From Fennellomyces sp. T-0311 (lineage: Eukaryota > Mucoromycota > Mucoromycetes > Mucorales > Lichtheimiaceae), in the NCBI GenBank assembly GCA_025266875.1, contig JALLLT010000005.1, positions 1 to 64,000 of the forward strand: a DNA stretch of 64,000 nucleotides, given 5' to 3'. The notes beneath the pieces were generated by a model, which saw only the letters and a program-made list of their open reading frames with translations, searched no databases and was not told where the DNA came from. This document shows positions 13,067 to 24,257 of the stretch, piece after piece. The position numbers and the translations under genes were made by a program. Every line of letters begins with the position of its first letter. The stretch's first letter is position 1.

Positions 13067-15434
13067 ATGGCCTCTGCATCTGAAGACCTCGGGTACCTCA
13101 TCCGCGTCTATCCCAACTACCCTTCGCTCAAATTCGAACATATATTCGATACTGTTGCGTTGTTTGACGCGTGGGTTGAGGAGAATCCTAAGCAGCATGG
13201 CACCTTCAACAATCATCGCAAATATCAACCACCCGAGGTTTCAGATGCATGCCGTACACCTGGTACCCGCGGTTCTAGTCGCCCCAAGTCCATCCTCAGA
13301 ACTATTGAATATTATTGTGACCATGGAAGAGTCACTCCCCCGCGCGATCTTAATGTGCCATACAAGAAGCGTCGAATGTCAAAGAGCTCCATCAAAGTTG
13401 GTTGTCCTGCGAGATATATTGCCAAGTACCTTTTGAATGGAAAAGTCAAAGTCGAATACCACTGGAAGCATGAAAATCACGATCCTACTGAGATCAGCGA
13501 TGCTGTCCGCTCTAAACTTCCTGAAAAAACTCTTGAATGGATTCGAAAGCATGTTGACAATCATTTGGATTGGGAAAATATACAAGAACAGTTGCGGCTG
13601 ACGGAGGAGCAGCTTACAGCAGTAAGTACAGTATAGATCATTTTATTCTATTTGATACTGACATATGGATCTAGCTTGAGGATGGCACTGGTCCTTTGCC
13701 AGAAGTGTTACGTATAAAGCACCACCATGTCAACAATATCATCGTGAACAAGCAGTCAAAGTTAGCAAGAAAGCATCCAATCGATAAAGACAGCGTAATC
13801 AACTGGTTTCATGAGCTGAGCACACAAGGATATCGTATATTGCAACATATAATGGATTCTACATTTGTTATATCGTGGGTATCACCACGCCAAGTCAAGG
13901 TACATTGAATTATAACGTCGAACTCGTAGGACTTACATATGTTTTAGTTACTTCAAGAAGCAAATGAGATATGCATTGATGCCACGCACAAGACTTGTAA
14001 ATCGATCATCAACTCCAAAGACGACGCTTATCTTTTTTCTATTGTTGCCAGAAACGCTATCACTGGTCGAGGGTATCCACTTGCGTTCATGATCACAGAC
14101 AAGGAAGACAGTGAAAACTTGCAAACATGGCTTCAGTGGATCCGTGACTCATTGCATTTTACACCAAAGACAGTTATGATTGACTGTAGCCCTGTTGAGA
14201 TAGCCAGCATTCATGCTGTTTATGGTGACCAAGTTCAAGTTCATTTGTGCCATTGGCATATAAAGCGTGCTTGGGAAAAAAACATTAAGTCAAAGGTAAT
14301 GTTTTAACCATTGTATGGTTGCTCATCATTGAACTAATGCATATATATTTAGATCAAAAGTACAATATCATCTGCAGATACAAAGATACAAAGAAGTCAG
14401 GCGCGGGCTGCTCTGGATGTATTGATGGAATGTAAAAGACCTGCAGAATTTGATTTGGCTTGGGATAACTTTGGCAAAACATGGCGAGACGAATATCTGC
14501 ATATCGATTTTTACAAATACATACTCGACTTTTGGATACCTAAACGAATCCTTTGGTGCAAGGCATGGAGACCGGTATGTTAATGTATTAATGTACTGTG
14601 ATGTTTTACTTACGTATTCATGCTTTAGACCGCAACCTTCCACACCAACAACTTGATTGAAAGCTGGCACAGTAAACTCAAACAAAGATATCTGCCATAT
14701 AATCGCAACCACCGTGTTGATCGAGTTATATATGTACTGTCACAACTAGCAGAGCGTGATTATCGTGCCGAAGTTGTTTGTGTGCTGGCTGGTATTAAAG
14801 ACACTGCAGCTACAAAAGATGCCGAGGACAGAAGAAAAAAAGCAAGCAAAATCTCGCCGTTCATTGCTGACCAGATGATAAAAATATACAACGACCATGT
14901 ATGTATATATATAAACTCATGGATACTGATGGCTTACGATAATATTCTTACCAATAGGTTACTTGTCGATCCTTTTCTGGTGATAATCTGTATGTTTTGA
15001 AGATCTCTGAAGTTATTGGTAATGGTGTTCGGATGCGTTGTACTTGTCAAGATTTTGAGATGCGTAAGGAGCCGTGTAAGCACATTTCCCTTGTCAATCT
15101 GCATACCACCCTCCCCATCATCACGAGGTGTCTGCGTCCAGCACTTCCCTTGTCCTCGGCACCCCCTCCGCCACCGCCCACAGCAACAACAACAACAGTA
15201 ACAGCGACACTTCTGGAAGAACAGCAACAACAGCAACAACAACAGCAACAGTATCGACATGACCTTCTGGTTGAGTTGGATCGTTCAAAAAGTCAAGTTG
15301 ATAACATCCTTTCAAAATCCAAGTCAAAAGCAACCACAGCCCAGTTAGAAAGCATGATAGTACTACAAAAAAGAATGTATAGTGAGCTAGAGAAAATAAT
15401 GAATCCAAGCGCGCGGCCCTCTCGGCAAAGTTAG
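13067..15434 (+). CDS. MULE transposase with SWIM zinc finger
   Basis: Exons: 13067-13621, 13675-13899, 13948-14295, 14353-14574, 14629-14898, 14958-15434, joined by 47-59-nt GT-AG introns and with no internal stop. The N-terminal part has a FLYWCH/WRKY-GCM1-like cysteine-histidine region (VGCPARY, HENHD). The catalytic core shows D in CIDATHKT, D in MIDCSPVEI, the MULE hallmark HLCHWHIKRAW, and a likely E in LIESWHSKL. A SWIM zinc finger (CTCQDF then PCKH) follows, then a proline/glutamine-rich tail with a CAA/CAG run near 15220-15250. The start is chosen at an ATG in good context just inside the left inverted repeat. It should catalyse its own element's cut-and-paste transposition. Confidence 0.88.
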
Positions 15435-15559
15435 GTGATGGAATAAAATATTTGTTTGAGAGCACTTAATTTTTTTAATGATGCATAGCACTTAGCCAAT
15501 TTTTCAGTGATGATTTTTCAAAGCAATAGCACTTGGTCTGATTTTTTGTGACTGGACAT

Positions 15560-15599
15560 TGGGTTCTGACGTAATTTTTGGTGTTGAATAGAGGAGGTC
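15560..15599 (-). repeat. Right terminal inverted repeat of nested MULE
   Basis: The reverse complement starts GACCTCCTCTATTCAACACC and then matches the left repeat through the ACGTCAGAACCCA block. Confidence 0.8.
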
Positions 15600-15609
15600 G
15601 AGGAAAACC
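15600..15609 (+). repeat. Right target-site duplication of nested MULE
   Basis: Second copy of GAGGAAAACC, followed by the resumed host reading frame (CCA CTT GGC TCC). Confidence 0.85.
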
Positions 15610-17726
15610 ACTTGGCTCCTTTGAGAGTGTGCCGTTTGAAACTATTTTAAGACTATGCGATCTGCGTACTAGTCGTGCTGTTGAAGATGCCATTCCAACT
15701 GAACTCGCTCAGAATGCCGATGTAGGAGCTATTACAGGTATTAATACTGTTTATCATTATGGGACTTTTGATTGCTTACTTCATTTCAAGACCAAGGGAC
15801 AGAGATTATGTCCATCGAATCACAGCAGCAGAATAATCAAGGCCCTGATACAGAGGCAGAAGATGCTGCATCCTGTAATGATACGAGCGATGGTAAATAA
15901 GGAATTCTAGATTCTACTACACTGGTGATAATTTAATAACCACTTAATAATCACGTAGATGAAGTTGAATACCACTCTGAGGAGCATCTGCAAGGCTTCC
16001 ACGGTCAAAATTTTGCTAATTCAGAAGTGGATCAGGAAAGTTATCAGCATGGAAAAAATATTTTCCGTGAGCTGCCAAGTCATACAGAGGCTAGAAATGT
16101 CATAAAATCCAGAATTTTGAAGGATTTTTTTCATCTTATGGATATGATTAAGGTACCTCGAAGACATGGACTTGCAAATGACTTTTCGAAGAAGCTACGC
16201 GATGCACTTTTCATTGTGGATGAAGCTGACAAAGCAAACGTCGAAGCAGTACTCCACAAGCAAGGAACATCATGGAAGAGCAAGCTTCTAAAGAAACCTG
16301 ATTGGATCTTTCGCCGCATTAAACGTGAGTACAAGAAATAATGCCAACACAAGTCGATAAGATGGACTTATGAATGAATATCTTTCTACATAGGTGTTGT
16401 TTCTCCCCCTGAAACTCTCTATCTAGATGTCCAGAACGTCTTTCAGAAATATGGACCAATGAAATGTGCAAAGACTGGTCGACCGCTGTTCGATAAGGAA
16501 GCTTGGAGACAGTCCAAAAATGTACTGAAAGCAATTCACGAAGGACAGGTGTCAGATCCTCCAGGATTTTCGTTCTACTATAAGATGGGTAAAGATAGTA
16601 ATGGACTGACCCTCTACCGCTGCTGCCGTGGAACAAATTCACTTGAAGGAGGCATTCACCAAAATGTTATTCGTAAATTTGGATCGTTTGGCGCAAGCCC
16701 AGAGCTCGCAGATGCCTTACTTGCAGACTATAGACTCCATCACAACATTGACGTAAGTATATCAATTAATAAGCAAGAGCATAGTTTCTGAGCGCATGGT
16801 ATTTGCATTAGGTTGGTTCTGTTAATAGATATGGCAAGGTGCATAAGGGACATTACGAACCGTGGCTTACTCAATCAACTGTTGACCTGAGGGCAATGCT
16901 CGAACTTCCATTCGCATATAATGCTCCTGGAATCCATCAACATGCCACATATCTTCAAAGCTCGGGTGAAACGTTTGGTATTGCTACGATACCCATTGCG
17001 CTTATGCAGCAATATGGAATTCGATCGATTGATGATGGCAATACTTCCAATAACTCAACTTCATCAGTAACAGAAGAAGACTTAGCGTCCCTGGTCATAT
17101 TGACTGGATCTACATTACAAAAACATGGCGCTCAGTACGAGTTTATCAGAAGAAAACAGAAAGCACGACATGCTATACTTCCTGTTCATACTGACGCTGA
17201 AAATCAGTTATTCGATACAATCATGCGAAGCAAATTTGCCCAGCATATCAATCAAGGAAAGCTGCCCAACTTCGATGAATTTTTAACGTACTGGAATCGA
17301 GATGACACCGTTGATGGAAAGCAGGTGTTCTACAAAACACCGGAGCATTTACGAAGCTACTACAACACTTGGAAAGACAATAATAACATTGCAGCTTCAA
17401 AGAATGCCAACCGCGACACCATTCACGACATTGAAGCCGAGTTAGACTCGCCCAGTAGAAAGCGCTCCATCGCCAATGCACAGCAACCTTCTCCGCTGAA
17501 GATTCCTCGCATCATCATTAATCATCGACCTTCCATCGTTACTAAGCCTGCAAGACAACAAACGCCAAGGGCGATTGTACCCACGCCACTTCCTCAGCAG
17601 ACATTGCAGCTACACCAAGTGACCCAACCGCCACTAACCACCAATCCACCTTTGTTCTCTTCGTCTTCGTTAGCATTATGTCAGAAATGCGAGTGGAGAG
17701 TAGGAGCACGACCCAATAGAAGATAG

Positions 17727-18570
17727 CTAGGAACAAGACGGAGATAAGAATACTACTCTACTAAAGGATAATACAACTACTAACCAATCAACAAGAATGC
17801 AAGAACCCACGAGAATGGATCAAGCAGCAAGACAGAACAAGACAAGAACAAGACTAGACTAGAAGGTGGGTGTTAGGTGCTTTCCACTACGCATTGACCA
17901 CATGGATGGTTACCAATGGCAAGACCGGACAAGGACAAGAACTAGGATAGAGATGGACCTTAGAGGTTGGTCAAGACAAGGATAAGGTAGATAGAATAAT
18001 GTGACGAGATAAACTGATGCCTTTATTGCTCTTATTCTTATCCGATATATATACCCAATGCTCGCAAGAAATAATAAATACAACGATGGAATTAATGACA
18101 ATGAAATACAATATCGGTAAGATGAGCAATAATGCGGGGTAATATTAATGAAGTAAGGGGAAGGGGGTGACAACGATGCATACTGTTACTATGTCCTAAT
18201 CGGTCATGACACATTACAACAGCAGCATTCTTCTACTGCTCAACAACGCTTTATCCAACCTTCTAATATTGCACCCAGACCAGAACTTTTTGCTCAACAA
18301 TCACAAAGTAGAACCTTTTTCAAAGATTTGCCACCACGGCGGAAGCCAAGTAGATGTAAAAAGTGCTTACAAACTACTTGCCGAGGTGGATCGAAGCGAA
18401 CCGATGAATGTCGACGTCAATATGGACCATAAAACGACCCATTTTTAGCATAAATATACAACTTTTAGATTTCTTTTATATAAAAATACAATCCATATCA
18501 AGCACACTTCTTTGTTTTATGATATATAGCTTATATTTAATATTCATCTCTTATGAGAAGCCTTGATTCA
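17727..18570. other. Purine-rich and AT-rich spacer without a gene
   Basis: Positions about 17740-17990 are rich in CAAGA-type words on the plus strand; 18400-18550 is AT-rich. The 3' end of the exonuclease-transposase element presumably lies here but shows no terminal repeat. Confidence 0.4.
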
Positions 18571-18572
18571 TT

Positions 18573-18614
18573 GCAAAATTGGCCCTCGCTACGCTTCGGG
18601 CCAATTTTGGAAAA
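18573..18614. repeat. Perfect palindrome around a GAAGCGTAGCGA core
   Basis: CAAAATTGGCCC and GGGCCAATTTTG arms flank TCGCTACGCTTC, giving a strong hairpin. The core is shared with the palindromic repeats of the Helitron-2 units. Confidence 0.65.
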
Positions 18615-18644
18615 ATTAAGTCACGTCAACTCCACCTATATTAC

Positions 18645-20479
18645 CCGCGCCGTCGTATCAGCTCGTTTGTGCTGTTGGACTGTTCGATCAGTCCAGTCAT
18701 CGCTTGGAGTGGAGTGAGGGTGGAAATAAGCGCCTGAACCTGCTGTTTAAGGGTGGCAAACTGAGCGTTGAACATCTGATTCTATACTTCGATATGCGAC
18801 GCAATTTGTTGATTTATATCCGCTAACTGTTGTTCGATGACTGGCACAGCTCGCTGCAGCAACAGTTCCATTGGTTCAACATCAGCGTCCAATGCACTAT
18901 TCAGAGCCCTACGTATATAGTGTATAAAGCTGTATTTAGTACATAGTCTACTTGGTGCATAATTGCAGGAAGAGTTACCTTTCAAATTCAAGATAGTCGT
19001 CATCTTGAAACAAGTCATCACCTCATAGATAATGGTTTGGGAACTTCTTCTTCAACACCACAGAATCTTGCAGGAACACAATTCGCAACTGCTCGAGCAG
19101 CTTCAAGAACATGTCAGCAGCACATGAACTCTCTTCAACACCGCCATCTGTATCAAGTCGCTCACACCAATGGTCAACGAATGGAAACACCATCTTGCGC
19201 AGTCTCTCGGGTGGCATCACAGTAGCTCGGACGAAATAGAACTGACCAGCTTCCCGCGGAAATCCTGCCAAGGTTCGTAAGAGCTCATGAGGGAGATTGG
19301 TCAAATAGCTTGTGGTGAGTGAACTAGACTTCCAATGACCAGCACGACAAATAGCCGCCTCGCTCGATCCTGCAATTTCTGCCATTCGCGCACCAGCACC
19401 TCGCATTGCATGGGTCTTGGCCTTAGAGTGAAGACTGATGGCCTTGAACGCATCTTTAATGACGGACAGATGCTGGTTGTAGCTTAATGCCTTGGTGGGA
19501 TCGGCGTCATTGGGCTTGATCAACTTGTAATGATACCAGTCAGAATTGCGGTTCAATCCAGGGAACTCCTCCTTGATATCGTGGTGGTAGCGACTGAACA
19601 AGTAGAAAGAAAGCATCATCTGTGGGCAAATGTCTACTTTCTTGTTGTGCAAGCATCCTGCAACCTCGACACGGCCGTTCTTGTTGGTTTTACCTTGTTT
19701 GAGGATCATCACCAGTGCGTGGCAGTCAGTAATTCCTTCGTACTCCAGATGGACTGACTATAGATCTGAAAACTCCAATCCATGGATACTTTCGCCACAA
19801 AGCAAGCCATAATGCTGTAGAAGGAATAACACACCATTACGTAGGTCAAGCTCACTATTCTGATTGAAGAAGTAGTTGACAATATCTTCCATTTCAGCGC
19901 GTGTTGCATAGCCGTCAGCAGCAGTAAGCGCTCCTCTGTCGTCGAAATTCTCGCGGCTGATTCTGTTGTCTTCCTTGCGCAACTAATCAAGTAGAGCTGT
20001 AACACGTTTTCCACAGGAACTTGGACGGGAAACATTGTTAGTCAAGCATTGCTCAGCCCAAGGATCGATTATAGAGCCAGCTTACATCTCCACAGTCGCT
20101 CGTTTCACGCGTTTGCCATGTGGAACTGCAACAGAAGCAGTAGCAAGCTCGGCAGTCTCAGGATCCACAGGGGTAGCAGTATTGGCAGTGGCGTTCAGTG
20201 ATGAGGAAGGGTGTTCCGAGTGGCTTATTAGACATAGTGCACATTAATATTCAAGTAAGAATTAACCTCGGTTTTCAAGAACAGATGCAGCTTGCTGTCG
20301 TTAGGAATATCGTTAACATCTTGCTCTAGGCACCATTTCTTGAATTCCTTCTGACGGTTCTTGTACGCCTTTTGTATGTTGATCGGGCGAGCTTCTTGTG
20401 AAAGTCGAAATGTTTCCAAGGCTGCTTTATCTCTGGCAAGAATGTATGCCTCGTTTCCTCCAACAGGTAAAGGTGCCAT
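18645..20479 (-). pseudogene. Crypton tyrosine recombinase, N-terminal and catalytic part
   Basis: Minus-strand exons begin at ATG 20479-20477. An RNQ/KEFKKW-type core-binding segment is followed by DDRGALTAADGYAT and LRNGVLFLLQHYGLL, then the C-terminal catalytic box THAMRG (HxxR), AGHW and TSYL (probable nucleophilic tyrosine). A coiled-coil tail follows to 18645. This is the layout of fungal Crypton YR proteins, which excise and integrate as circles. In-frame stops: TAG 19983, TAG 19758, TGA 19023, TAG 18782. The expected LLRGE arginine reads LLCGE, and the following SIR-type arginine reads SIH, so the catalytic site is damaged. An intron is clear at 18978-18911. The C-terminal DNA-binding domain is probably the piece at 9739-10380. 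Confidence 0.75.
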
Positions 20480-20890
20480 GGCTGTTGTACTTGTAGACGG
20501 CGATGACTTGGTGTTGTTCGATTAGAGAATATTCACATTTGGTAGACAAGATACTGCACGAGTACCATTTGCAGAATGTTTACTGCTTCCAGGGCCACCC
20601 ACGATGGTGAAAAAAAAATAAAGAAAACTGATGACTTTAAGTGAGAATTGGCGCATATTTAAGCTTAACGCACAATAAGATCTTTATTAAGCATTTCATA
20701 CTGACTATTCAGCGATATGATATAACACACTTAGACTTGACAGCTCAATGACTCATGTATTTTTTGTATTACCCTAGTGACTCATGCGCATTTTCTTGTA
20801 TAACCTCAGTGACTCATGCAGGCACAACCTGCCCACCCTTATCGGAACCTCAAAAAAATTATTCTGGCGGAGTCCCTGCCACAGTGAGGA
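20480..20890. other. Spacer between Crypton and Merlin relics
   Basis: No gene is seen. Short repeats of a GTGACTCATG string occur at about 20750-20820. Confidence 0.4.
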
Positions 20891-20894
20891 CTTG

Positions 20895-21374
20895 CATCAG
20901 GGTTTTTTAAAACTTTTCCAAATGAAGAAGCCACAAGAGAGTAAGTTTTTTTTAATGGATGGATAGATGGATGGATAGATGGATGGATGGATAGATGGAT
21001 GGATGGATGGATGGATAGATGGATGGATGGATGGCTGAATGGATGGATGGCTGAATGGATGGATGGCTGGATGGATAAATAGATGAGTGGATGAATGGAT
21101 GAATGGATAACTAACCTTATGCTTTTAGATTTCTTACTAAGGAAGGGATTTTTACTACTGCTGCTCCTCTTTGTAGCTTGGGCAAGGAAATGTATTTAAT
21201 CAAGTCTCCAAATCGTACTCCTATTTGGCGTTGCACAAGACGTAACTGCTGTGGAAATGAATCCAAGTCTACAAGAAACAAGTCATTCTTTTCAGGTCAT
21301 AAGGTTCCTTTGCACTCAGTATTGCTTGTAATTTTACTCTTTTTGGAAGGAGTAAAACAGCTTGCAACTGCTGA
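20895..21374 (+). pseudogene. Merlin/ISXO2-like transposase, 5' part
   Basis: Frame TFPNEEATR (exon end 20940) splices over a 188-nt intron (20941-21128) to [15 protein letters not shown]. It then shows WRCTRRNCCGN and the SFFSGHKVPLH block typical of the Merlin/IS1016/ISXO2 transposase zinc-ribbon and entry region. The frame is cut after LATAE by the Harbinger element and resumes at 24289. The upstream start was not identified. Confidence 0.7.
20955..21110 (+). repeat. Tetranucleotide GGAT/AGAT microsatellite inside Merlin intron
   Basis: About 150 bp of GGAT units with AGAT, GGCT and GAAT variants. It lies wholly within the intron inferred for the Merlin gene, which explains that intron's unusual length. 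Confidence 0.85.
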
Positions 21375-21402
21375 GGGTGCTCTCATTTTGCTCCGAACAG
21401 AG
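21375..21402 (+). repeat. Left terminal inverted repeat of Harbinger element
   Basis: GGGTGCTCTCATTTTGCTCC then GAACAGAGA; 27 of 28 bases match the inverted right end at 24258-24285. Confidence 0.85.
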
Positions 21403-21642
21403 AGACGAAAATGGATTCAAACTATTTTAAAGTCCTCTCCAGTCAGATTATCCAAAAAGGCGCACCGAACAGAGGGACTTTCCTTTTCTGTACATCAACC
21501 AAATCGATGAATGAATATGCGTTTTTTTTCTCTTTTCCTTAAGCATTAACGTGCCCGATTGCATATAAAAGGTGTAGAGCTATGATAATGTCGAATAAAG
21601 TTATTTTAATCCATCTCTTTGAACTTTTTTGTGATCTTTAAC

Positions 21643-22485
21643 ATGCGTAACAACAACAGCAATCCCACCTTCAACATTGTGATGTGGAATCCTTGTCAGG
21701 AGCAGCAAGAGCAGCAGCAACAACCTCAACCTCAGCAGCAACAACAGCAGCCTGCAGAAGCATTACCATCATCAAGCATTTCTGCTTCTGCTGCGAGAGC
21801 ATCCAATCGCAGATGGGAAGATGGCCATATCGAAGCATTGATAGATGCTGTCAGTGCTAGATATGACGCACTTATAACCACGATCGAAACGCGAGCTAAG
21901 GGAGCCATCTGGGACCAGATCGAGCAGGTGTATGCACAGACTGATCCTGTGGACCGCTCAAAGGAAGCCTTGCAAAAAAAGTGGGGTGACTTGGTAGACA
22001 TCTACCGTGATGTCCGGACCGTGGTGCAAGACCAGACTGGCACGAATGGCCCTCCTGGTCAAGAGCGATGGGAGTATTATAACGTCATGGATAGTATCGT
22101 TGGCAGCGATCCAGCTGTTGTTCCACCAACCACCATGGACTCTATCAATGGCCTTGTTCGAAACTGACAATGCAATGACGAAGATGACGGCAACGAGCAG
22201 CCAGCGCAACGACGCCGAACCACTGCATTCCAAGAGCAGGTCCTCGAGAATGCAAACAAGCAGATGGACCGCCTAATTGCTAGTATTGGCGAGGCTTTCG
22301 AATGGTTTGAGGAGGCAGAGGACCGCCGCGCGCACGATTTTGAGGCAGCAGAAAACCGACGCCATTCTGAATACCTTCAGACATTGAGGGAACTTTTTGG
22401 TCGCCCTGGCAACAGTGGCGGGCAAAAAAATACAAGCACAAGCAGTACTGAAGAAGAGCAGGTCGACAATAATGAAGATCAATAA
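21643..22485 (+). pseudogene. Harbinger Myb/SANT-like DNA-binding protein, one stop
   Basis: After a glutamine-rich N-terminus (about 21700-21750), a trihelix Myb-like domain reads RRWEDGHIEALIDAV ... WDQIEQVY ... LQKKWGDLVDIYRDV. It is followed by a spacer and a coiled-coil, charged C-terminus (FEWFEEAEDRRAHDFEAAE). In Harbinger elements such a protein helps the transposase enter the nucleus and bind termini. A TGA at 22165-22167 breaks the frame between residues about 174 and 175; the frame then stays open to 22485. It could be a recent nonsense change, or the first 174 residues may suffice. Starts at 21619 and 21643 are both possible. Confidence 0.75.
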
Positions 22486-22537
22486 ATGATTTTGCTTAAC
22501 TTCTACTTAATTTTTTTGTAACGTTCGTTTTATTTTA

Positions 22538-23991
22538 CTACAATCTACGACTGGCTTCATACAACTCATCTCTTAATCTGTCGCGTACTACAACACCTTG
22601 TTGACGCAGTGATGCAGTGTCTCCGATGCCACGTTGGTGTCCTGAACCGATTAGAGCAATGCGGCCGGTCGTACCTTCGTCTTCTTCTGTATTCAATGGG
22701 AAAAGTTCGTTTGAATGAAGGTCGTGCCGTTCGATGCAGATGTTGTGCAATATACAACATGCGTATATCGCCAATGTCAATCGCTCATGATCCTTAAGAT
22801 AAAGGTAATGGCGTAGGAATCTCCAACGGGAAACAAGGCAACCAAAGGCTCGTTCAATGGCCATACGCATCGAAGAGTGAACGAAGTTGAATTTTTTCTC
22901 GGCAAGGCTTGTTGTTGTTCGTGAATAAGGCACCATTATCGTTGGTCGTAGTGGATACGCAGAGTCTTTCAAGTTTGGGGAACTTCATGTTAGTAATATT
23001 CATCAAGATATAGAATGGTCGAAGTATTAACCGGCAAGGATATAACTTCCGTCTGGGCACCATTGTTCAGTTTCATTCAATAGCTTCGTATTAAGAGAGC
23101 TATTGGCAAACGTACGTGCATCATGGGTTCGACCTTATAGATTGATTTGAAAATACATTAGACTGGGTAATATATCGATATTTCAATACGTAGTTGACAA
23201 TACCTGATTGACCAGCTTCTATATACGAGAATCTTCCATCAGCAGTACAAACAGCAAGTAAATTGATCGAATGGTGTAATTTACGATCCCAAAAGCGCTG
23301 TCCGTTACTAGTAGGCTTGTGGATGACGATGAGTTTGCCATCCATAGCCCCGATCGCTCCCTGTAGCCTTCTGCCTGCATCGTGGGTGCTCGGCAGTCCA
23401 GTAGGTGCCGAAAAGGCTTGTGCTGCTTGCTGTACTTCTTGTGGTGTGCTTGGCCATCTGATCTGTCGCCGGTGAACGTCGCAGATGGCATTTAGGAATC
23501 GCATCGTGAAGTTATGATACGACCCTTGGCTTAAGCCAAATTGCGTTTTAAACATGCGGTATCCAACATGTGTGTTTGCAAAACGCCACACCGCACAGCA
23601 GACTTGAATGTATACTGGGGTCATTCTAGGAGAGTCTGAGGCAAACGCGTCATGTGTTGACAAAGTACTGATAAGCCATTCCAAAGTTGATTTCTTCATG
23701 CGGTAATGCCATCTGTAACTGTCATAGCCATCGTCGTCGTTCAGGTTTGGATGCGTCAACGTCCAGAATTGCGCACCATGCGTTCGGCTAACTTTTGCTG
23801 CACGAAAGTGGTGAGGCGAGCTTGCAAAAGCTGCGACAATGCTCGCATCAAGAAAGCGGATAGCCTGTACTGAAGGCGCAATAAGTTCTGTCAGCCGTTG
23901 CATAAATGCTGCTCGACGGCGTCTTCTTTCTGCAGCATTATTACGTCTGGGACGTTGGGTGAGAATTGGCGGTGGAATGCTGTTGTTGTTC
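22538..23991 (-). CDS. PIF/Harbinger DDE transposase (DDE_Tnp_4, HARBI1-like)
   Basis: Three minus-strand exons: 23991-23204, 23133-23032 and 22965-22538, with introns of 70 and 66 nt. The spliced frame is open throughout. Catalytic residues are D in GAIGAMDGKLI, D in GRTHDARTFANSSL and E in MAIERAFGCL; the family block ILADSAYPLRP is rebuilt exactly by the second splice. An arginine-rich N-terminus and helix-turn-helix-like region precede the core. Start is taken at MNNNSIPP; an upstream in-frame ATG at 24062 adds a hydrophobic stretch unlikely to be real. The gene looks functional. Confidence 0.88.
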
Positions 23992-24257
23992 ATGGTAAAG
24001 AAATGTTGATAATAAAAAAAATAGTAGAAGAAGATAGAGAGACAATGAGAAACAAGAGGCATATATTTTGTAATACTCTGATTGCGTTTTTAAAGCACAG
24101 AAGAAGTGACAGTTTCCTTTTATATCGATCCGAGCGAGTCTTCGCGGTGGTATTTCCACCGAGAAGCAGTTACCAAAGTAGGAGACATCCGCGAAGCCTA
24201 ATTTTGGAAGGTGGAATGGAAAAAATATTTCCCATCATCAATTTTGGAAATGGAGTT

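Larger units (their letters stand above)
12946..15599 (+). mobile_element. Intact nested MULE (2,654 bp)
   Basis: The element is bounded by GAGGAAAACC duplications and imperfect terminal inverted repeats (12946-12984 and 15560-15599) sharing AACACCAAAAATTACGTCAG. It contains one spliced transposase gene with no stops. It inserted into the exonuclease-transposase gene in the same orientation. An intact frame and perfect duplication suggest a recent insertion compared with its host element. Confidence 0.9.
10527..17726 (+). pseudogene. Transposase with internal 3'-5' exonuclease domain, split by a MULE
   Basis: Exons: 10527-11230, 11285-12935, [MULE], 15600-15737, 15791-15892, 15959-16324, 16394-16752, 16812-17726. 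Order of parts: basic AT-hook-like N-terminus (GRPKK), acidic region, a zinc-ribbon/DUF6729-like region (CPNC then C-x4-C), a DDE-like core with D in KGDHSFKI and D in FFTDNVKGD, then a DEDDy exonuclease with all motifs (GFDCEW, KKVDTDL, YAALDAW), and a C-terminal part with E in GTNSLEGGIH. That TN-x-x-EG-x-H block resembles the catalytic Glu region of MULE transposases. Lesions: loss of one T in a run of T near 11971-11976 shifts the frame just before FFTDN; TAA at 12764; MULE insertion after 12945. Removing the MULE and one target copy restores the frame exactly (GKP-LGSF). The homopolymer shift could be a sequencing error. Confidence 0.75.
10480..17730 (+). mobile_element. Element carrying DDE-transposase/3'-5' exonuclease gene
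   Basis: The block holds one long plus-strand gene (see next entry) and a nested MULE. It separates two same-strand Crypton pieces, so it probably inserted into the Crypton. I found no convincing terminal inverted repeats or target duplication at either end, so the limits given are those of the gene. Whether the gene is carried by a transposon or is a domesticated expansion cannot be decided from sequence alone. Confidence 0.55.

Noticed and set aside
12788..13636. Single 282-residue ORF as an independent gene
   Set aside because: It runs from the host exonuclease gene through the target duplication and inverted repeat into the MULE transposase; it is a chance fusion.
20955..21110. CRISPR-like direct repeat array
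   Set aside because: Continuous 4-bp microsatellite without spacers, in a eukaryotic intron.
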